Shown here piece by piece: positions 7,755 to 16,470 of a stretch of DNA of 64,000 nt. The stretch lies in NCBI RefSeq assembly GCF_000368925.1, contig NZ_KB849756.1, forward strand, positions 1,134,271 through 1,198,270, given 5' to 3'. The notes under the pieces are model-generated. The model searched no databases. It saw nothing but the letters and a program-made list of their open reading frames with translations, and had not been told where the DNA came from. Source of the DNA: Acinetobacter bereziniae LMG 1003 = CIP 70.12. GTDB taxonomy: Bacteria; Pseudomonadota; Gammaproteobacteria; Pseudomonadales; Moraxellaceae. Position 1 is the first letter of the stretch, and each line of letters starts with the position of its first letter. Made by a program: the position numbers and the translations under genes.

Positions 7755-8822
7755 TTAGCAAATCACCAATTCGCCTGAACCTTGAAGCTGAGTAACAAGC
7801 TGATAACCCATCAATTTGGCAGGCGTATATGTTCCACCATTAACACGCTGATCAAGTAGATAACTCACCACAGCCAATGAACCATTCACCGTCAAACTAT
7901 AAGCATTTTCAGTTTGGATTCTTGCTGTTTTGGTCTGCCCCTGTGCATTACGTACCTCCCCCCAAACATAAGTGGGCATCTTGGCACGTCCTTCTGCATC
8001 AGGACCAGTAATCGATTTACCAATCAGTAATTTCATTATTTTCTGTACCCACTGCAACTTAAATACTGGGCGAATGTGATTCAACATTTTCGCTCCCCTA
8101 ATCAGCTTAGGTGCTGCAGGTACAAACACTTCAATATTGGGAATTCCTGTGGTGTAAAATGCAGTCGCTACATCTCCCCACGGCACACTCATTGCGCTTT
8201 TTTGCCCATGTCCAAAATCAATCTGACGAACATGATGAGCCAAAGGAACATTGATAATTTGACCATTTTTACGGACCTTACCACCTTCAGCCATTCCTTC
8301 TGTACTGGTTTTTGCAGTTCCGGGGGAAAGCCCTGTTTTTGAATCAAAGCCTAATGCCAGATGTGTCGCATCGGGTAAAGCGTCCTTTAAAGCAGCTGCA
8401 ATACAATCCGTTGGAATAACATCAAAACCAACTCCAGGACATAGTACGACATTTGCCTTTTGTGCTTGTGCATTTAGAGATTGTGCCCACTCAAAAACGG
8501 CAATCTCGCCTGTAATATCTAAATAGTGCGCACCTGCTTGAATACAGGCTTGCATCATGGGTTTCGATGTCAAAGAAAAGGGACCAGCACAATGTAGCAC
8601 TAAATGCAGTCCCCTTAACTGTGCACTGATAAGGTCAATATCATCTAATCCAAAAGCTCGGAACTCAAGTGCAAGTTCTTGTGCCAAAGCCTCCACCTTG
8701 CTTTGATTACGCCCTGCCAATATCGGTCTAAGTCCTTGTCGAACAGCTTCACGGGCAATCAATTCACCGGTATAGCCATTTGCACCATAAATCATCCAAT
8801 TCAAATCATGATTTTGTCCCAT
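7755..8822 (-). CDS. Saccharopine dehydrogenase-like NAD(P)-binding reductase (trans-acting enoyl reductase type)
   Basis: This 355-residue protein starts with a Rossmann nucleotide-binding segment (IYGANGYTGELIAREA, residues 11-26). It continues with the saccharopine dehydrogenase-like pattern (HCAGPFSLTSKPMMQAC, HYLDITGEIAVFEWA, CPGVGFDVIPTDC). Family members include trans-acting enoyl reductases and uncharacterised short oxidoreductases; no lysine-pathway context is present. It starts one base after the upstream OYE gene ends, so the two are translationally coupled. Together they could reduce alpha,beta-unsaturated carbonyls or related electrophiles. Substrate unknown. Confidence 0.82.
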   Translation of the reverse strand: MGQNHDLNWMIYGANGYTGELIAREAVRQGLRPILAGRNQSKVEALAQELALEFRAFGLDDIDLISAQLRGLHLVLHCAGPFSLTSKPMMQACIQAGAHYLDITGEIAVFEWAQSLNAQAQKANVVLCPGVGFDVIPTDCIAAALKDALPDATHLALGFDSKTGLSPGTAKTSTEGMAEGGKVRKNGQIINVPLAHHVRQIDFGHGQKSAMSVPWGDVATAFYTTGIPNIEVFVPAAPKLIRGAKMLNHIRPVFKLQWVQKIMKLLIGKSITGPDAEGRAKMPTYVWGEVRNAQGQTKTARIQTENAYSLTVNGSLAVVSYLLDQRVNGGTYTPAKLMGYQLVTQLQGSGELVIC

Positions 8823-8823
8823 C

Positions 8824-10065
8824 TTACCCCCTCGCTTTTAAGATATTTGCCATCGCATGCTTATACTGACGAGTACGACTTGCCATCGCAGTTTGCTGTA
8901 AAATCAATGCCCATAAGGGGGACACTTGAGGATTGGGCTTTTTACCTAAACTGAGTTTACGTAGCTGAAATTTAACTGTTGCCATATTGGCAAGTGATGC
9001 AAGCGTTTTATTCTTCCATGAAATTGGCTTCAAAGTTGGTGTTATATTTTGTCCTTGCTTCCATGCATTAGGTAAGTTTGGATCAATGGCTAAAGCCGTA
9101 GCAATTCCAACCATATCGACACCACTTTCTATGACCTGTTCAGCAACTTGTTTACGGCGAATACCTCCTGTAACCATCACGGGCATTTTGGCAATCTTGC
9201 GAATCTCTTGCGCAAATTCTAAAAAATAGGCTTCACGTGCCAATGTTCGACCATCTCGCGCTTGTCCTTGCATCGCAGGGGCTTCATAACTGCCACCTGA
9301 AAGTTCAACCAAGTCGACCGCCAATTCATTCAACATTTCGACTACAAGTTGAGCATCTTCAGCACTAAAACCTCCACACTGAAAGTCTGCTGAATTAAGT
9401 TTCACTGCCACCGTAAACTGATCTGAGACCACGGCTCGAACCGCTTTGACAATTTCAATTAAAAGACGTGCACGATTTTCAAGTGAACCGCCCCATTGAT
9501 CTTGGCGTTTATTACTCAGTGGTGATAAGAACTGGCTCAATAGATAGCCATGCGCTGCATGGATTTCGACTCCCGTAAAACCTGCTTTTTCACCTAATCG
9601 AGCCGTGTTAGCGAAACGTTGAATCACTTCATTGATCATGGTTTGAGTCATTTCAATTGGTAAACTAAAACGATCTGACATTTTGCCTAAATCTAATCCC
9701 ACAGCAGATGGTGCCCAAGTTGCTTGACCCAGATTGGACTGCATTTGGCGACCAGGATGGTTGATTTGCAACCAGACTTGTGCCCCTTGAGAACGTGCTA
9801 TCTGAGCCCAACGTTTAAAAATATCCAAGTGTTTATCATCTTCAAGTACCACACCGCCAGGTCCAGTCATTGCACGACGATCCACCATGACATTACCGGT
9901 AATAATCAGTCCTGCACCACCATCAGCCCAAGCTTGATATAAACGCATCAATGCTTCAGAAGGTGCATGGTTTAAATCTGCCATATTTTCTTCCATCGCA
10001 GCTTTCGCTATACGGTTGGCAATCTCAGAGCCATTTGGAAATATCAATTTTTCGAAGACTTTCAT
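8824..10065 (-). CDS. NADH:flavin oxidoreductase, Old Yellow Enzyme family
   Basis: This 413-residue TIM-barrel FMN enzyme shows the OYE signatures LQINHPGRQ and EIHAAHGYLLSQFLSPLSNKR, followed by WGGSLENRARLL, and a glycine-rich phosphate-binding segment (PVMVTGGIRR). OYE enzymes reduce activated C=C bonds of enones, nitro-aromatics and other electrophiles using NAD(P)H. It is the first gene of a two-gene minus-strand operon whose promoter has the 19-bp-spacer MerR architecture. This points to induction by reactive electrophiles through the MerR protein at 5840. The C-terminal extension (about 40 residues, basic) is of unknown role. Confidence 0.92.
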   Translation of the reverse strand: MKVFEKLIFPNGSEIANRIAKAAMEENMADLNHAPSEALMRLYQAWADGGAGLIITGNVMVDRRAMTGPGGVVLEDDKHLDIFKRWAQIARSQGAQVWLQINHPGRQMQSNLGQATWAPSAVGLDLGKMSDRFSLPIEMTQTMINEVIQRFANTARLGEKAGFTGVEIHAAHGYLLSQFLSPLSNKRQDQWGGSLENRARLLIEIVKAVRAVVSDQFTVAVKLNSADFQCGGFSAEDAQLVVEMLNELAVDLVELSGGSYEAPAMQGQARDGRTLAREAYFLEFAQEIRKIAKMPVMVTGGIRRKQVAEQVIESGVDMVGIATALAIDPNLPNAWKQGQNITPTLKPISWKNKTLASLANMATVKFQLRKLSLGKKPNPQVSPLWALILQQTAMASRTRQYKHAMANILKARG

Positions 10066-10092
10066 TTTTATCGCCTCATTGGGTATAGCTCT

Positions 10093-10123
10093 ACTTTAAG
10101 TTTAAAGTTAACTTTAATGTCAA
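10093..10123 (-). promoter_or_regulatory. MerR-type promoter with perfect 16-bp palindrome
   Basis: On the minus strand, TTGACA (10123-10118) and TAAAGT (10098-10093) are separated by exactly 19 bp. The spacer begins with the perfect palindrome TTAAAGTTAACTTTAA (10102-10117). The -35 box matches consensus exactly. The start codon of the OYE gene lies 28 bp downstream. The palindrome's AAAGT...ACTTT core matches the dyad before the MerR gene. Confidence 0.75.
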
Positions 10124-10340
10124 TCTTTTTTTGGAACAATTTTGCTTCCAATCAATTTACTTTCTGATACATTTAATCATTATGAGTTTAATGAAATGAA
10201 CAATAAATTTTCATGTATTTAATTTTAAAAAATTACATATAAAATAATATATTACATAAATTTAAATCTTCTTTTCTCTTTAAATATCAAAATAATTATT
10301 CATAAATTATGACATTTGCGTAGCTTTTTGCAATCTTATT

Positions 10341-10359
10341 GATAATAATAACAATTCTT
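10341..10359 (+). promoter_or_regulatory. Fur-box-like site
   Basis: GATAATAATAACAATTCTT matches the 19-bp Fur consensus (GATAATGATAATCATTATC) at 14 positions and lies 20 bp upstream of the siderophore receptor start. Iron repression of the receptor is the expected consequence. Confidence 0.65.
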
Positions 10360-10379
10360 ATTTACACAATTTAATCATT

Positions 10380-12617
10380 ATGGACAAGCAACTTAGACAA
10401 ACGGCATTAAATATTGCAATCAAGTCATTCTTGATATGTGGTGCAATTTCCCATACTGCTTTTGCACAAGAACAACCATCCAATACTGATCTATCTGTTC
10501 TCCCAACCATTACCGTCAAAGCAGATACCCAAGATGAAAAAACTGAAGGAAGTGGCAGTTATAAAGCCAATTCATCACGATCATCTTCGAAACTCAAGTT
10601 ATCTTTAAAAGAAACACCACAATCTGTCAGTGTAGTCACACGTGAACAAATTGAGCAACGTGGTCTCACTATTTTGGATGATGTACTTGCTGCCACTCCT
10701 GGTGTAACAGCAACAAAGAATGACAGTGAGCGTTCTAACTACTATTCCCGTGGCTTTGCAATCAGCAACCGACAAATTGATGGCATGCCTGTAGGTGACA
10801 ACGCTCCTCGCTTCGATAGCTTTTTCTTTGACCGTATTGAAGTCGTCAAAGGTGCATCAGGTCTAACAGGTTCAACAGGAAGCCCTTCTGCAACCATCAA
10901 TATGGTTCGTAAACGTCCTGAAAAAGAGTTTAAGGGCAATGTCAGCTCCACCTATGGCTCATGGGACAACACCCGTGTTGAAGCCGATGTTTCTATTCCA
11001 CTCACTCAAGATGGCAGTGTTAGAAGCCGATTCATGGCAGCTTATACTGACAAAGAATCTTATATGGATCGTTATAAACTAAAGTCAACAGCCGCGATGG
11101 GGATTATCAGTGCAGATTTAACGGCAAACACAACTGCCTCTGTTGGGTTCCAATATCAAGACAATGACCCTAAAGGCTCAACGTGGGGAACAGTGCCCTA
11201 TTTCAATGCTGATGGAAGTAAAGCGAATTTTTCGCGAAACTTTAGCTTGTCTGCGGACTGGAGCTCAATTGCCAATACAGATAAAACAGTTTTTGCAGAT
11301 ATAGAACATACTTTTGCCAATGATTGGTTGGTAAAAGCTGCAATTGCACACAGCACTTCGGATAACAGTTGGATCGTGGCTTATGGCGGAAGTGGCTTTC
11401 CAGACCCTAGTACTGGTAAAGGCTTGAGTCTATGGAGTATGGTTAGCCCATATGCTGAAAGTAAAAAACTCAATATTGATTTTTATGCAACTGGTCCATT
11501 TCAATTGTTAAACCGCCAACATGATTTAATCATTGGTTATAGTGGATTCAAAAGTGAAAATACTTCATTAAGTGTTAACAGCAAAATAGCATATCCTGCT
11601 GCGATACCAGATTATCGAGAGTGGACAGGAAATATTCCCAAACCGACATATGAAAAAAATGGTGCAGGTAGTACCAATACCACAGAACTTTACGGCGTAT
11701 ATTCAACTTTACGTTTAAATCTGACTGACCCGCTTAAGTTAATTTTAGGCGCACGTTATAGTTCCTATGATTACAAAGTCGATAAATGGGATCCTAACGC
11801 TGCTGTTTCTCCTACAAAGCCACGTAATTTTGACCAGCTCATCCCCTATGCAGGGATTTTATATGACCTCAATGATACTTATACTGCTTATACCAGCTAT
11901 ACCAAAGTATTCAATCCATCTACACGACGAGATCGCTTTGGTGACTATTTAGATCCCGAAATGGGCAGTACCAGTGAGCTTGGTTTAAAAGCGGATTTAT
12001 TGGACGGTAAGTTACTGACCAGTGCGGCTTTATTTTGGTCAGATGTCAAAGACCTTGCTGTAGAAGATGTTGAATACCGTGAAGGAGTAAAAAACGGCAC
12101 CATTGCTAAAGTTGATGAGATGGATACTGCCTATATGTCAACGGGCAAAGGGCTTAAAGTCAATGGTTTTGAATTAGAAGCCATTGGTAAATTACAGGAA
12201 AACTGGAATCTAAGTTTTGGTTATACTTATGTCAATAGTGTCAGTTCTGCAAATGCTAATGCTTTAAGCAATATTCCTCAAAACCAAGTGAAATTATTTA
12301 GCAGTTATACCCTGCCTGAAAATCTTTGGTCAGGTTCAGAAAAACTGACGATAGGTGGTGGCGTCAACTGGCAAAGTGAAATCTCACAAAGATGGGGAGG
12401 AGCACCTGCAAATGCCTACAACGGTGGTGTAGTCACTCAGAAGGCTTATTACTTGGCAAATGCTTTTGCCAGTTATAAATTGAGTGATGAGCTGACTGCA
12501 AGTCTAAATATCAATAATTTATTTGATGAAAAATACTACTTAAATGTCGGTTTTTATAACGGCGTTTATTGGGGTGAACCGCGTAATGTTACCCTTACAT
12601 TAAGAGCAAAGTTTTAA
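10380..12617 (+). CDS. TonB-dependent siderophore receptor
   Basis: This 745-residue outer-membrane receptor has a signal peptide ending near AFAQ, a TonB-box-like TITVKADT near residue 40, a plug domain (LKETPQSVSVVTREQIEQ, DDVLAATPGVT, IDGMPVGD, FFDRIEVVKGASGLTGSTG) and a 22-strand-type barrel ending in the canonical terminal Phe (LTLRAKF). The text resembles the FhuE/FpvA group of hydroxamate or pyoverdine-type receptors. No siderophore biosynthesis genes are adjacent, so it may import a xenosiderophore. It stands alone between a Fur-like box and a terminator. No strong ribosome-binding site is visible before the ATG. Confidence 0.92.
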   Translation: MDKQLRQTALNIAIKSFLICGAISHTAFAQEQPSNTDLSVLPTITVKADTQDEKTEGSGSYKANSSRSSSKLKLSLKETPQSVSVVTREQIEQRGLTILDDVLAATPGVTATKNDSERSNYYSRGFAISNRQIDGMPVGDNAPRFDSFFFDRIEVVKGASGLTGSTGSPSATINMVRKRPEKEFKGNVSSTYGSWDNTRVEADVSIPLTQDGSVRSRFMAAYTDKESYMDRYKLKSTAAMGIISADLTANTTASVGFQYQDNDPKGSTWGTVPYFNADGSKANFSRNFSLSADWSSIANTDKTVFADIEHTFANDWLVKAAIAHSTSDNSWIVAYGGSGFPDPSTGKGLSLWSMVSPYAESKKLNIDFYATGPFQLLNRQHDLIIGYSGFKSENTSLSVNSKIAYPAAIPDYREWTGNIPKPTYEKNGAGSTNTTELYGVYSTLRLNLTDPLKLILGARYSSYDYKVDKWDPNAAVSPTKPRNFDQLIPYAGILYDLNDTYTAYTSYTKVFNPSTRRDRFGDYLDPEMGSTSELGLKADLLDGKLLTSAALFWSDVKDLAVEDVEYREGVKNGTIAKVDEMDTAYMSTGKGLKVNGFELEAIGKLQENWNLSFGYTYVNSVSSANANALSNIPQNQVKLFSSYTLPENLWSGSEKLTIGGGVNWQSEISQRWGGAPANAYNGGVVTQKAYYLANAFASYKLSDELTASLNINNLFDEKYYLNVGFYNGVYWGEPRNVTLTLRAKF

Positions 12618-12653
12618 TTTAATCTAAGGTTTTCATTGATCAAAAGAATAAAG

Positions 12654-12680
12654 GAGTGCTTGACTAAAAGCACTCTTTTT
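12654..12680 (+). terminator. Intrinsic terminator after the siderophore receptor
   Basis: GAGTGCTT (12654-12661) pairs with AAGCACTC (12668-12675) around GACTAA and is followed by TTTTT. It lies 37 bp after the receptor stop codon. Confidence 0.85.
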
Positions 12681-12725
12681 AAACCACACTCACAACTAGA
12701 CTGTGACTGAGCTATACATCATGGA

Positions 12726-13964
12726 TTAATGGGTTGTGATAGAATCCGCCCAACCACTAAATGGATTATCAAAAGTTTGCCATTTTTCTGCACCCAATGC
12801 CATTTCTGTATCCGTCAACAAACATGCATCCAATTGATTAATTAATTCAGATTGATTCATATCCAGTCCGATTAAAACAATTTCTTGGCGAGCATCACCT
12901 GTTTGTTCATCCCAGTTTCCCTGAATGACATCCAGACTGTGTTGATCTTCTGGCCAATGTTCATCAGACACGGCTGCCCACCAATATCCAGCCACCCCAT
13001 GTCTTGCCAACGCACCTGCTTGTGACCAAGATCCTGCCAACTCAGGATTTGATGCCAACCAAAAGTAACCTTTAGAACGAATGACACCTTGCCATTCAGT
13101 TTGAATAAAATCAAAGAACCTTTGCGGATGAAATGGTCGTCTGGCACGATAAACGAAACTTTGAATACCGTACTCTTCTGTTTCTGGGGTATGTTCACCG
13201 CGTAACTCTTTGAGCCAACCTGGGGCTTGTGCCGCTTCATAAAAATCAAATAAATGAGTATTTAAAATTCGATCCAAATTCACTTGACCAAATTGAGAAA
13301 TTTCAATTTTTGCGCGAGGGTTCAACGATTGTAAAATTTTAAAGAGCTTTTCTTGCTCTGCTGGCTGAATCAAATCAATTTTATTCAGCACAATCACATC
13401 ACAAAACTCAATTTGATCAATCAATAAATCCACCACATTACGACTATCAAGTTCCCCTAATGACTCGCCTCTCGCTTGTAAACTATCCAAAGAGCTATAG
13501 TCTTTTAAAAAATTATAGGCATCAACCACCGTCACCATCGTATCAAGACGGGCAAATTCATTCAGTGAAATGCCATTTTCATCTTCAAAAGTAAAGGTCT
13601 CTGCAACTGGTAAAGGTTCAGAAATACCTGTAGATTCAATCACCAATTGATCAAAGCGCTGCTCCTCTGCCAAACGTCGGACTTCAACCAATAAGTCTTC
13701 TCTTAAGGTACAACAAATACAACCATTACTCATTTCAACCAACTTTTCATCGGTCCGTGAAAGTTCTGCACCGCCCTCTCGAACTAAAGCAGCATCAATA
13801 TTGACCTCAGACATATCATTGACGATCACTGCGATCTTACGATCCTCACGATTATTCAAGATATGATTCAGTAAAGTCGTTTTTCCAGCACCTAAGAAAC
13901 CTGATAAAACAGTGACAGGAAGCTTTTTGGGAGTGGCTAATAAGTTATTCATTGGCATTCTCAC
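12726..13964 (-). CDS. zigA: COG0523 zinc-chaperone GTPase, ZigA-like
   Basis: This protein of about 412 residues has the Walker A motif GFLGAGKTT (residues 22-30), the family-defining metal-binding CICC (82-85 within NGCICCTLRED), a GTPase NKID motif, and a CobW C-terminal domain (YGIQSFVYRARRPFHPQRF). COG0523 GTPases deliver zinc to client enzymes under zinc limitation; ZigA does this in A. baumannii. It follows the Zur-like gene: a GTG at 13964 overlaps the upstream TGA, while ATGs at 13958 and 13952 are alternatives, so the start is uncertain by four codons. Co-transcription behind the palindrome at 15157 supports zinc control. Confidence 0.88.
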   Translation of the reverse strand: MRMPMNNLLATPKKLPVTVLSGFLGAGKTTLLNHILNNREDRKIAVIVNDMSEVNIDAALVREGGAELSRTDEKLVEMSNGCICCTLREDLLVEVRRLAEEQRFDQLVIESTGISEPLPVAETFTFEDENGISLNEFARLDTMVTVVDAYNFLKDYSSLDSLQARGESLGELDSRNVVDLLIDQIEFCDVIVLNKIDLIQPAEQEKLFKILQSLNPRAKIEISQFGQVNLDRILNTHLFDFYEAAQAPGWLKELRGEHTPETEEYGIQSFVYRARRPFHPQRFFDFIQTEWQGVIRSKGYFWLASNPELAGSWSQAGALARHGVAGYWWAAVSDEHWPEDQHSLDVIQGNWDEQTGDARQEIVLIGLDMNQSELINQLDACLLTDTEMALGAEKWQTFDNPFSGWADSITTH

Positions 13965-14365
13965 TTTAAAATTGTATGGCTTTCATGCGCCGATACACAC
14001 GAAAAACACTGACCGAGGACTTCTAAATATTCACATTTGGCGTTAAATTTTTTTGCGTTTAAGGATTGTTTGACACATCTGTCAAAATGGGGAATGACAA
14101 TACTTTGCACCTGTTGACAATGGGTACAGACCGTTAAGATTTGATAAGGCGTTTCCAAATTTGCAACTGTGGCGATATATAGATTTAAACTATTCAGTTT
14201 AATAATAAGTTTCTGCTCACACAGTTGTTTAAGTACTCTATAAATCTGCATAGGGGCTTGAAAACCATAAGGCTTGGCTTTTTCCAAAAGTTGATATGCG
14301 CTCATTGCCTTATGTTCTGCCTGTAAAATTTGCAAAAGCTTTTGCTGCGCCTGAGCTTGTTTCAT
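13961..14365 (-). CDS. zur: Fur-family regulator, probably Zur (zinc uptake repressor)
   Basis: This 134-residue protein has the Fur-family N-terminal winged helix (KPYGFQAPMQIYRVLKQLCEQ) and two CxxC pairs (CTHC near residue 80, CFSC near residue 117) that form the structural zinc site. It lacks the histidine-rich iron cluster typical of Fur. Operon neighbours, a COG0523 GTPase and a zinc peptidase, favour Zur over Fur, Mur or PerR. It begins 2 bp after the peptidase gene and overlaps zigA. If Zur, the palindrome at 15157-15174 would make the operon autoregulated. An additional zur elsewhere near znuCB cannot be excluded. Confidence 0.82.
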   Translation of the reverse strand: MKQAQAQQKLLQILQAEHKAMSAYQLLEKAKPYGFQAPMQIYRVLKQLCEQKLIIKLNSLNLYIATVANLETPYQILTVCTHCQQVQSIVIPHFDRCVKQSLNAKKFNAKCEYLEVLGQCFSCVSAHESHTILK

Positions 14366-14367
14366 TT

Positions 14368-15105
14368 TTATTGATCCTGCTTTTTATGATTGTTTAGAAA
14401 AGTATTCATACATGGAGATGAGTGATAACGATGATCTGCTCCCCAAGTGCGATAACCTGCACTATCAATATGGATTTGCCCCGATGGATAGACGCCTAAA
14501 CCCATATTGAGTTGTTGACCATAGTCATGCCAAAACTTGCAAAGTTTTATTTTTGTGCCTTGAATAACAACCAATTCTTTTTCATCTGGCATTTCAGAAC
14601 CAATTCGAAAGTCTAAAGCCGCATTAAAAATATGTTTTGAAGCGCTTGCACCATTGGCGCATCGGTTAAGATTTAAATTTCGATAAACTGAAGTCACTGT
14701 GAAATCATTCAAAATCTGCTGATCAATCAGCTGGTCCAGAATGTTGAGTGTAGGCACGATATTGCGCCACAACGCTTGAGGAGGAATTTCAAATTCAGTT
14801 GCATTGCATCTTTGCCAATCTCTCGCAGTTTGGAAAAACTCAAAATTAGGCACATAAGTATGTATACCTTGTTGTTTTAAAAATTTTTTATAATGTTCAA
14901 TCGCTTGTTGGTTAACTGCATCTTGCTCCCACACCAAAAAGGAAGCCGGCACGTTTTTGATAGGCTGTTTATCTACTTGATGATTTGTCCTAACGAGCTT
15001 GGATAAAGACTGGTTGATCGTCATGAGCTGTTGTTTTGAGTCTAATCCGTTTTGGCTACATGCCGAAACGCATCCAATCAATCCAATAAAGTAGCATCGT
15101 TTCAT
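14368..15105 (-). CDS. M15-type D-Ala-D-Ala peptidase-like lipoprotein (ZrlA-like)
   Basis: The start at 15105 (MKRCYFIGLIGCVSAC) gives a lipoprotein signal with lipobox LIGC at residues 9-12; the frame is open 15 codons further upstream, but that extension would bury the signal. The C-terminal half has M15-type zinc motifs: SKHIFNAALDF (His and Asp ligands) and GQIHID (third ligand). It also has an R/N-rich VTSVYRNLNLNRC segment common in these peptidases. Members trim peptidoglycan. A zinc-regulated lipoprotein peptidase, ZrlA, is described in A. baumannii; placement here at the head of the zur-zigA operon supports a similar role in cell-wall upkeep during zinc starvation. Orthology was not tested. 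Confidence 0.78.
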   Translation of the reverse strand: MKRCYFIGLIGCVSACSQNGLDSKQQLMTINQSLSKLVRTNHQVDKQPIKNVPASFLVWEQDAVNQQAIEHYKKFLKQQGIHTYVPNFEFFQTARDWQRCNATEFEIPPQALWRNIVPTLNILDQLIDQQILNDFTVTSVYRNLNLNRCANGASASKHIFNAALDFRIGSEMPDEKELVVIQGTKIKLCKFWHDYGQQLNMGLGVYPSGQIHIDSAGYRTWGADHRYHSSPCMNTFLNNHKKQDQ

Positions 15106-15156
15106 TTCACTGATATCCAAACTCAAAAGACAATCTTCAATCACCAACAATTTAAA

Positions 15157-15174
15157 GTTATGTTATAACATAAC
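15157..15174 (-). promoter_or_regulatory. Candidate Zur box, perfect 18-bp palindrome
   Basis: GTTATGTTATAACATAAC is a perfect palindrome. It matches the ATGTTATA-ATAACAT-style core of proteobacterial Zur boxes and lies 52 bp upstream of the peptidase start, at the head of the peptidase-zur-zigA operon. Confidence 0.75.
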
Positions 15175-15858
15175 AATTAATGAATGCAAATATACCTAAA
15201 GCATCAACATACAAGCAACTCATATAATCGTTAATTTTTTTTAAACAAATGAGGCATCAAGTCATCCAAAGAATGCGGCTAAAATTATTTTTTTAACGGA
15301 TTAAAAGTATTTTCATTTAAGCCTTGTAAATATGTATTATTCAAAAACCACAATCTCAAATAAATAAATTCTCAGCCACCAGTTTCTATTTAAAAAACCA
15401 CAATAATAAATTTTAATTTAAATTAAAAATACTAAACAAATGCATACCTTTTTATAAAATTACAACACCGTAATAAATTAATATTTCAAAACTATTTTAA
15501 ATATAATATTTTTCACATATAATTTTCATTATCTACATAATATTCAATAATAATTTTAATTTTAAATTATGATTTTAAACATTAAAAATAAACAAAATTA
15601 GAGACTTAATTCACAATAATAATAATTAATAAAAATAAAGTCACAAAAATAATAATCGTCGTTAAATACAATCTAATCGCGTTCAAAATACAAAGTTTTC
15701 CCTTGCGGTAAATATCAATATGTTCGTGTGTTTATTACATCTGTCACTATTTTTAAAAACAGTACGAATAAACAGAGTTTATTGATGCCATAACAAATGA
15801 AGTCAATAAACAAAAAGAAAGTGTTGGATATCAATTTTTTTAACGAATAGGTTTTACT
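15175..15858 (+). other. AT-rich leader region of fimbrial operon A, no gene
   Basis: About 680 bp of very AT-rich DNA without a plausible coding frame separates the divergent zinc operon from the fimbrial operon. Its last 150 bp resemble the DNA in front of the second fimbrial operon, including a segment reading TCGTC..AAATACAA, a shared AGTTTATTGA and the start context ATAGGTTTTACTATGAAATT. It contains the stem-loop described separately at 15729-15774. The promoter probably lies here, but I cannot place -35/-10 boxes confidently in such AT-rich text. Confidence 0.6.
15729..15774 (+). promoter_or_regulatory. Conserved stem-loop upstream of fimbrial pilin A
   Basis: TGTTTATT (15729-15736) pairs with AATAAACA (15767-15774). 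An inner stem pairs CTGT (15741-15744) with ACAG (15759-15762) around a loop containing CACTATTTTTAAAA. The equivalent position before pilin B (25498-25550) forms the same two-stem shape with different outer-arm bases. It could be a structured leader or a regulator's operator. Confidence 0.55.
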
Positions 15859-16416
15859 ATGAAATTTAGTACATTAGGTTTAATCGCAATCTCTACATTA
15901 GGTGTTTCTGCATCTGCTTTAGCTGCTGCTGTTGAAGTAAAAGGTGGAACAGTCAACTTTAAAGGCGATCTTGTCAATGCTGCATGTGCAGTAAGTACAA
16001 GCTCTACAAATCAAACTGTAACACTGGGTCAAATTCGTACAGCAAGCTTTACCAAAGCTGGTGATAAAACAACTGCTGTACCTTTTGAAATCAAACTTGT
16101 CGACTGTGACACTGCAGTTCAAGCAACTGCAGCGGTTGCCTTCCAAGGTAATGCTGTAGGTGGTACAGCTGGCGCTAAGCTATTAGCAGTGTCTGCTGCT
16201 GATGCAAACGGCACCGCAGCAAAAAATGTCGGTATTGAAATTGCGGACCACACTGCAAAAGTATTGGGCTTAACAGGTGCGGATTACTCAACAGCAAAAA
16301 CACTTATTACTGGTGATAACACGCTTCAGTTCAGTGCACGTTATGTAGCTACAGATGCTGCCACTACACCTGGTCAAGCAAATGCAAATGCAACCTTTAC
16401 AGTGAAATATGAGTAA
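15859..16416 (+). CDS. Major fimbrial subunit, type 1 pilin family (cluster A)
   Basis: This 185-residue protein has a signal peptide (LGVSASALAAA) and a FimA-type pilin fold: the GGTVNFKGDLVNAACAVS donor-strand/first-strand segment, two cysteines (Cys in NAACAVS and in LVDCDT) forming the usual disulfide, and the C-terminal beta-zipper ending with ATFTVKYE and the penultimate Tyr recognised by the chaperone. It is first in the operon, as major pilins usually are. It is closely similar to the 182-residue pilin at 25629, its tandem-duplicate counterpart. Confidence 0.93.
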   Translation: MKFSTLGLIAISTLGVSASALAAAVEVKGGTVNFKGDLVNAACAVSTSSTNQTVTLGQIRTASFTKAGDKTTAVPFEIKLVDCDTAVQATAAVAFQGNAVGGTAGAKLLAVSAADANGTAAKNVGIEIADHTAKVLGLTGADYSTAKTLITGDNTLQFSARYVATDAATTPGQANANATFTVKYE

Positions 16417-16470
16417 TTATTCTTTCGAGAATAATTTCTAAGCAATTGACTAAATGAGCTTATTTTACCC

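Noticed and set aside
12726..13964. CobW cobalamin-biosynthesis role for the COG0523 GTPase
   Set aside because: No cobalamin genes are nearby; the Zur-like gene and zinc peptidase favour a zinc role.
15729..15774. An invertible phase-variation switch before the pilin gene
   Set aside because: The arms enclose only about 30 bp, too short for a fim-type invertible promoter, and no site-specific recombinase gene is nearby.
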